A stretch of DNA of 64,000 bases, taken from positions 2,395,001 through 2,459,000 of the forward strand of contig NZ_CP162490.1 of the NCBI RefSeq assembly GCF_041245805.1, read 5' to 3'. Under the pieces are notes generated by a model that saw only the letters and a program-made list of their open reading frames with translations, had not been told where the DNA came from and ran no database searches. How positions within the stretch are numbered: the stretch's first letter is position 1; each line of letters starts with the position of its first letter. The DNA is from Xanthomonas sp. DAR 34887 (GTDB taxonomy: Bacteria > Pseudomonadota > Gammaproteobacteria > Xanthomonadales > Xanthomonadaceae). The position numbers and the translations under genes were made by a program. This document shows, one piece after another, positions 59,667 to 64,000 of the stretch.

Positions 59667-61472
59667 CTATCCGTTGTGCTTGTCGTGGTCGTGCTGGTGG
59701 TGCGGCTCGGAATGGGCTTGTGGCGGATGCGGAGCGGGCCGCGGCTCGGCCGCGTGCATCGGCTCCGGCCGCGGTGTGGCGATCCGGGCCATGCGCTGCT
59801 CCTGCATCGGCGGGCGCTGCTGTGGCTCCTGTCGCGGCATGGCCTGAACGCGCTCAGGAAACTCCCGCATCGGTGCTTCCCGATGCGCAGGCGCCTGCTG
59901 CTGCGCAGTGAAGGCGGCGACCTGGCGCGGCGCCGGCCGTGACGGCTCGGGCTGTGCGTAGCGGGCCTGCTGCGCACGCGGATCCTCGCGGCGCGGTTCC
60001 GGCATGGCCATCGGCCGCGGCTGCGCCGCATGCGCCATCTGCATGGTTCCCGTCGGCATCGGCGCGTTGGCGCGCGGCGCCTGCGGCATGTCGCGGCGCT
60101 GTGCTGCGGCAGCGTTGGCCATCGGCATGGCGTGGCGCGGATCGGCCGCGGACATCGGCATCGGTGCGCGCGGCGATTGCGCGAACGGCAGCGGCGCACG
60201 CGCGTCGCGTGCGGCAGCCATCGCGGTGGGGCCGTTCGGTCCGGGCAGCGGCGGCCGTTGCGCCGCGTTCGCGACGACGGGGCGGCCCGGTTGCAGCATT
60301 CGTTCGTTGAAATGCGGCGCTGACAGCTGTGCATAGTCGACCGGGCGGCGCGGCGCTGCCGCCGGCGCGAACTGCGGCGCGGGGCCGCGCGCGTTCTGCG
60401 CCAGATGCGGGGCCATGGCGGCGGCCGCTGCCGCTGCAGGCATCGCCGCCAGTGCCGCCTGCTGCGGGAAGCTGCGGCTGTCGTTGTGCACGAAGCTGCG
60501 CGCGTCGATCCGGTTGTTGGTGATGGTGTTGTTGATGATGGTGGTCCGCGGCGCGTAGACACGGTTCTGGTAGACCACGTAGTGCGGCGCCGACGGCGGG
60601 GCGTTCCAGTTCATGCCCCAGCTGTTCCAGCCCCAGCGGTGCCAGGCCGGTTGCGGTTCCAGCCAGCCCAGTGGGCCGTGGTGGTGGTGTTCCAGCGCGT
60701 CGCCGACCAGGATGCCGACGCCGAAGGAGATGATGCCGGCGGTCACCAGGTCGCCTTCGCTGTAGTAGTGCGGACGGTAGCGATACTCGCGATACACGTC
60801 GACCGGCGCGCCGTAGACCACGTCCGGATCGTAGCGCGGCACGTAGACGACATCCGGCTGCGCCGGTTCGATGACGATGGTCTGGCGCGGCGGGGGGATC
60901 CGCTCGTCTGCGTAGGCCGGTTCCACCACCGTGCGTTGCACCACCTGCACCCGTTGCTGCGGCGTGCTGCGCAGATGGCCCTGCGCCTGCGCGCGCCCGC
61001 GCATGACCTGGATCGCGTCCAGCACCTCGTTGGGATCGTGCGCATAGGCATCGCCGAGCGCGCGGGTCCAGTCGCTGTTGCTGGCCAGTTGGTCGACCAC
61101 GTCGGGAAAGGCGATCAGCGCCTTGACGCTGGGATCCCAGGGCTGCGACGCCGCCGCCTGCAGGCGGTCCGCCGCGGCCAGGCCGCTGTTGCTGCGCAGC
61201 CAACCCTCGGCATCGCCGACCTGGTCCGGATACACCGAGGCGGCCAGAGTCTGCGCGAGCAGCTTGTCGGGAAACAGCGCGATCGGCGCGACCAGCTTGT
61301 ACAACTGTTCGGCGCTGGGCGGCACGTAGGGCGCTGGTGCAGGTGCGGCGGCGGTTGCGGCCGGTGCCGGTGCAGACGTCGGTTGCTGTTGGCACGCACT
61401 CAGCGCCAGCATGCTCACGGCGGTGACCAGCGCCAGCGTCAACTTGGTTGATGGCAGGGAGCGGATATCCAT
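59667..61472 (-). CDS. DUF3300 lipoprotein
   Basis: A 601-aa exported protein. A lipoprotein signal (LTLALVTAVSMLALSAC, Cys27 as lipid anchor) precedes the DUF3300 domain (about 50-300: LYKLVAPIALFPDKLLAQTL, DQVGDAEGWLRSNSGLAAAD, DVVDQLASNSDWTRALGDAY, QPDVVYVPRYDPDVVYG, a Gly-rich hydrophobic segment FGVGILVGDALEHHHHG). The last about 300 residues are low-complexity Pro/Ala/Met/Gln/Arg, ending in a His-rich tail (EPHHQHDHDKHNG) that could bind metal. zupT is the next gene upstream. The function of DUF3300 is unknown to me. Confidence 0.82.
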   Translation of the reverse strand: MDIRSLPSTKLTLALVTAVSMLALSACQQQPTSAPAPAATAAAPAPAPYVPPSAEQLYKLVAPIALFPDKLLAQTLAASVYPDQVGDAEGWLRSNSGLAAADRLQAAASQPWDPSVKALIAFPDVVDQLASNSDWTRALGDAYAHDPNEVLDAIQVMRGRAQAQGHLRSTPQQRVQVVQRTVVEPAYADERIPPPRQTIVIEPAQPDVVYVPRYDPDVVYGAPVDVYREYRYRPHYYSEGDLVTAGIISFGVGILVGDALEHHHHGPLGWLEPQPAWHRWGWNSWGMNWNAPPSAPHYVVYQNRVYAPRTTIINNTITNNRIDARSFVHNDSRSFPQQAALAAMPAAAAAAAMAPHLAQNARGPAPQFAPAAAPRRPVDYAQLSAPHFNERMLQPGRPVVANAAQRPPLPGPNGPTAMAAARDARAPLPFAQSPRAPMPMSAADPRHAMPMANAAAAQRRDMPQAPRANAPMPTGTMQMAHAAQPRPMAMPEPRREDPRAQQARYAQPEPSRPAPRQVAAFTAQQQAPAHREAPMREFPERVQAMPRQEPQQRPPMQEQRMARIATPRPEPMHAAEPRPAPHPPQAHSEPHHQHDHDKHNG

Positions 61473-61601
61473 GCTGCACCTTTTCGACGTGGCATTCGGA
61501 AGTTGCGCGCAGGATGCGCCGTGTTGCATGTCTGCAAGCTTTCTGCGAAGCGCCGCAATACGGCCGCGCCAGCATCGGTTCAGCCAGCCGCCGCCGTCGG
61601 C

Positions 61602-62423
61602 TCAGGGCGTGGTGGACAGGCGGAACAGCACTAGGCTCAGCGCCAGGGTGGCCATGCCGGCGACCAGGCCGTACACGGTTTCGTGGCCCTTCGCGTAGCG
61701 CTTGGCCGCCGGCAGCAATTCGTCCAGGGCCAGGAATACCATCACCCCGGCGATGACCCCGAACACCGAGCCGAAGATCGCCTCGGAGAGGAACCGCGAC
61801 AGCGCCACGTAGCCGATGATCGCGCCGATCGGCTCGGCCAGTCCCGACAGCAGGCTGGCGGCGAAGGCATAGGATTTGCGCCCGGTGGCGTAGTGCACCG
61901 GCACCGCGATGGCGATGCCTTCGGGAATGTTGTGCACGGCGATCGCGAACGCCAGCGGCATGCCGACGGTGGGGCTTTCCAGGGTGGCGAAGAAGGTCGC
62001 CAGGCCTTCGGGAAAGTTGTGCGCGGTGATCGCCACCGCGGTCAGCAGGCCGACGCGCTTGACGTAGGCGCGGTTGTCGGCACGGAACAGCGGATCCTGG
62101 GCATTGAGGCTTTCGTGCGGATTGGGCACCAGCCGGTCGATCACCACGATCAGCGCCACGCCGGCCAGGAACGCCAGCGTGGCATAGGCGTAGCCCAGGC
62201 GCGGATCGAAGGCGTGGCTGAAGGAGGCGATCGACTTGCCGAGGATCTCGGTCAGCGACACGTACACCATCGCACCGCCGGCGAAGGCCAGGCCGAAGGC
62301 GAGCAGGCGCGGATTGGGGCCTTTGGTGAACAGCACCAGCACGCTGCCCAGGCCGGTGGCCAGACCGGCGGCCAGGGTCACCGCCAGGGCGACCCAGACG
62401 TTGTGCCACGGAATATCCAGCAT
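61602..62423 (-). CDS. zupT: ZIP family zinc transporter ZupT
   Basis: Imports Zn2+ and other divalent metals across the inner membrane. The 273-aa protein has eight predicted helices with the two metal-site motifs AITAHNFPEGLATFFA (TM4) and AVHNIPEGIAIAVPVHY (TM5), plus FAGGAMVYVSLTEILGKS. The ATG at 62423 is chosen because the first helix starts just after it (VWVALAVTLAAGLATGLGSV). It is followed on the same strand by the DUF3300 lipoprotein with a His-rich tail. Confidence 0.93.
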   Translation of the reverse strand: MLDIPWHNVWVALAVTLAAGLATGLGSVLVLFTKGPNPRLLAFGLAFAGGAMVYVSLTEILGKSIASFSHAFDPRLGYAYATLAFLAGVALIVVIDRLVPNPHESLNAQDPLFRADNRAYVKRVGLLTAVAITAHNFPEGLATFFATLESPTVGMPLAFAIAVHNIPEGIAIAVPVHYATGRKSYAFAASLLSGLAEPIGAIIGYVALSRFLSEAIFGSVFGVIAGVMVFLALDELLPAAKRYAKGHETVYGLVAGMATLALSLVLFRLSTTP

Positions 62424-62539
62424 GCGCCAGGCGGCTCCTGTGTCGAGACGACAGATGAAAGCGGGCGCGGGGCTGGCGCAGTGTGAAGGCGGCGCCGCGC
62501 CGCGGTCGGCGCTGCGTGCGCAAACGGCCGGTGGCCCGC

Positions 62540-62989
62540 TCAGTTGGCGTGGTGCGCCTGCGCGTCGAGCGCGAAGCAGCGGTCCGGCCGCGGTTGCGGC
62601 GGGTTGAAGTTGACCGGCACCTGGATGGTGCGCGGCACCGGCTTGCCCTCGCGCGTGGCGGGCTTGAAGAGCCACTCGCGCACGCGCTGCTGCGCCGAGG
62701 CGTCGAGCTTGGGCTGGCCGCTGCTGCTGACCAATTGCACGTCGGTCGGCTTGCCCTGCACGCCGACCACCACACTCAATACCGCCTTGCCGCCGAGCCC
62801 GGCGCAGGCCAGTTCGATCGGGTAGTCTGGCGGCGGGGTCTGTACCGCGGCGACTTCGGTCGGCGCGGCGACCACGCTCTGGGTCTGCGATTGCCCGGAC
62901 TTGCCGCAGCCGCCGAGCAACAGGGCGGCGGCGACAGGCAGGCAGGCGGCGAGGAGGGAACGGCGGGAGGCGGCGGGCATGAGGGTCAT
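62540..62989 (-). CDS. lipoprotein with TonB C-terminal-like domain
   Basis: A 149-aa protein with a lipoprotein signal (RRSLLAACLPVAAALLLGGC) directly followed by a TonB-C-like domain: PPDYPIELACAGLGGKAVLS, VVVGVQGKPTDVQLVSSSGQ, LDASAQQRVREWLFKPATRE and GKPVPRTIQVPVNF. Being a lipoprotein it lacks the cytoplasm-facing helix needed to couple to ExbBD, so it is probably not an energy transducer. The ATG at 62989 overlaps the phhB stop (ATGA), indicating translational coupling; an internal ATG at 62980 is an alternative. Confidence 0.75.
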   Translation of the reverse strand: MTLMPAASRRSLLAACLPVAAALLLGGCGKSGQSQTQSVVAAPTEVAAVQTPPPDYPIELACAGLGGKAVLSVVVGVQGKPTDVQLVSSSGQPKLDASAQQRVREWLFKPATREGKPVPRTIQVPVNFNPPQPRPDRCFALDAQAHHAN

Positions 62990-63327
62990 TCCGGTAGGGC
63001 CGAGGCTTTGGCGGCGCAGATGAAGTCGTTTTCGCTGAGGCCGCCGACGTCGTGGGTGGAATAGCGCACCACCACGCGGTCGTAGTGCACGCCCAGGTCG
63101 GGGTGGTGGTCTTCGCGGTGGGCGATCCAGGCCAGCGCGTTCACGAACGCCAGGGTGCGGTAGTAGTCGGGGAAACGGAACGTGCGGCTGATCGCCATGC
63201 CGTTCTCGACCAGCTCCCAGCCTGGCACCTGCGGCAGCAATTCGGCCAGACGCGCCTGGGTGAGCTTGTACTCGCTGCCCTTGCAGGGCGAGCAATGGGC
63301 CTGTGCCAGCGGGATCAGATCGTTCAT
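62986..63327 (-). CDS. phhB: pterin-4a-carbinolamine dehydratase
   Basis: Regenerates quinonoid dihydropterin for phenylalanine hydroxylase (4a-hydroxytetrahydrobiopterin dehydratase). The 113-aa protein has PGWELVENGMAISRTFRFPD, YYRTLAFVNALAWIAHREDH and HPDLGVHYDRVVVRYSTHDV, with the conserved EDHHPD active-site histidines. No phhA is in the window. A second lipoprotein gene is coupled to its 3' end. Confidence 0.95.
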   Translation of the reverse strand: MNDLIPLAQAHCSPCKGSEYKLTQARLAELLPQVPGWELVENGMAISRTFRFPDYYRTLAFVNALAWIAHREDHHPDLGVHYDRVVVRYSTHDVGGLSENDFICAAKASALPE

Positions 63328-63418
63328 TCTTGTAGCCTCTGCGGCAGGGCAGCTGAACGCGCCGCCGATTGGGAAAGTTCGCGATGAGCCGGTCGCGTGG
63401 AAGCGCTAGAATAACCGC

Positions 63419-64000
63419 ATGATCCAGATCTCCGACAACGCGCAGACCCATTTCCGCAAACTCCTCGAACGCGAGGCCGTGCCCGGCATGGGCGTGCGCC
63501 TGAGCGCGGTCGACCCCGGTACCGCACGCGCCGATGCGCGGCTGGAGTTCGCCGAACCGGCGGACCTGGCCGGCGACGAATGGGCGATCGATTGCGCCGG
63601 CTTCACCCTGTATGTGGCCGCCGACAGCGTCGGCTGGCTGGACGGCGCCGAGATCGACTACGTCACCCAGGGCACCGGCCAGCAGTTGACGATCAAGGCG
63701 CCGAAGATCAAGGGCGAGGCGCCGGGCGAGGCCGCCTCGCTGGTCGAGCGGGTGCGCTGGGTGGTCGAGAACGAGGTCAATCCGCAGCTTGCCCAGCACG
63801 GCGGCCGCGTGGCGGTACAGGAAGTGTCGGCCGAGGGCGTGGTGCTGCTGCGCTTCGGCGGCGGATGCCACGGCTGCGGCATGGCCGACGTGACCCTGAA
63901 ACAAGGCATCGAAAAGACGCTGATGGGACGGGTGCCGGGCATCACCGCCGTGCGCGACGCCACCGACCACGACAGCGGCAGCGCCCCGTACATCCCGCGC
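63419..64000 (+). CDS. nfuA: Fe-S biogenesis protein NfuA (3' end outside window)
   Basis: Carrier that delivers [4Fe-4S] clusters to target enzymes. 194 codons are present with no stop before the window edge. The N-terminal degenerate A-type domain (1-95: MIQISDNAQTHFRKLLEREA, DEWAIDCAGFTLYVAADSV) has lost the A-type cysteines. The C-terminal Nfu domain follows (VERVRWVVENEVNPQLAQHG, VVLLRFGGGCHGCGMADVTL) with the cluster ligands Cys150 and Cys153. The family is about 190-200 aa long, so only a few residues should be missing. Confidence 0.95.
   Translation, partial: MIQISDNAQTHFRKLLEREAVPGMGVRLSAVDPGTARADARLEFAEPADLAGDEWAIDCAGFTLYVAADSVGWLDGAEIDYVTQGTGQQLTIKAPKIKGEAPGEAASLVERVRWVVENEVNPQLAQHGGRVAVQEVSAEGVVLLRFGGGCHGCGMADVTLKQGIEKTLMGRVPGITAVRDATDHDSGSAPYIPR

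Overview
The window is high-GC chromosomal DNA from a gammaproteobacterium of the Xanthomonadaceae, most likely Xanthomonas. The support is the gene neighbourhoods (mtnA-gyrA, serC-pheA-aroA, rne/rluC), the protein sequences, and repeat families typical of the genus: inverted GTAGGAGCGGCTTCAG palindromes and GGGATTC/GGGATTG arrays. GyrA carries two acidic insertions in its C-terminal domain and a natural Gln at position 83. As I recall, this resembles GyrA of the albicidin producer X. albilineans, so I infer the early-branching clade (albilineans/sacchari/translucens type). No prophage, intact insertion sequence, CRISPR array or conjugative element is visible. This is core chromosome with a few accessory islands.

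Layout. 0-17 kb is housekeeping: rpsF-rpsR-rplI, smc, zipA, a Tat-exported HisC-like aminotransferase, a long ligA, epmA, a secreted DUF3011 protein, mtnA, gyrA and an SDR. 17-27 kb is accessory: an EAL-domain remnant, PQQ glucose dehydrogenase, a TPR protein, a phasin-like protein, an overlapping HipA-like kinase/DUF3037 pair, a coupled acyl-CoA-binding protein/TetR pair, a membrane coiled-coil protein and a serine hydrolase. 27-35 kb is a complete five-step histidine-utilisation locus. hutI-hutH-hutG-hutU is divergent from hutF-hutC, with a perfect HutC-type palindrome between the two arms.

35-42 kb has a lipid theme: an alcohol-forming fatty acyl-CoA reductase homologue, a membrane-anchored Mrr-like protein, then a polyhydroxyalkanoate-granule-type group (phasin, patatin, FFLEELY-type protein, PHA-system protein). 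42-52 kb holds an FHA membrane protein, msrQ and msrP (periplasmic methionine sulfoxide repair), serC-pheA-aroA, a TonB-like protein, serS and a LysR regulator. 52-59 kb has tRNA-Ser(UGA), a GacA-type response regulator, rne and the divergent rluC. 59-64 kb has a DUF3300 lipoprotein, zupT, a TonB-domain lipoprotein coupled to phhB, and the start of nfuA, which runs off the window.

The most interesting points are the modified GyrA, the enlarged LigA, the exported aminotransferase between zipA and ligA, the wax-type acyl-CoA reductase next to storage-granule genes, a 7-bp tandem array directly in front of a possibly leaderless mtnA, and composite repeats that begin exactly at gene stop codons. 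I found no multi-gene system that I can defend as wholly undescribed. Assignments come from reading motifs and remembered family features; no database search was run.
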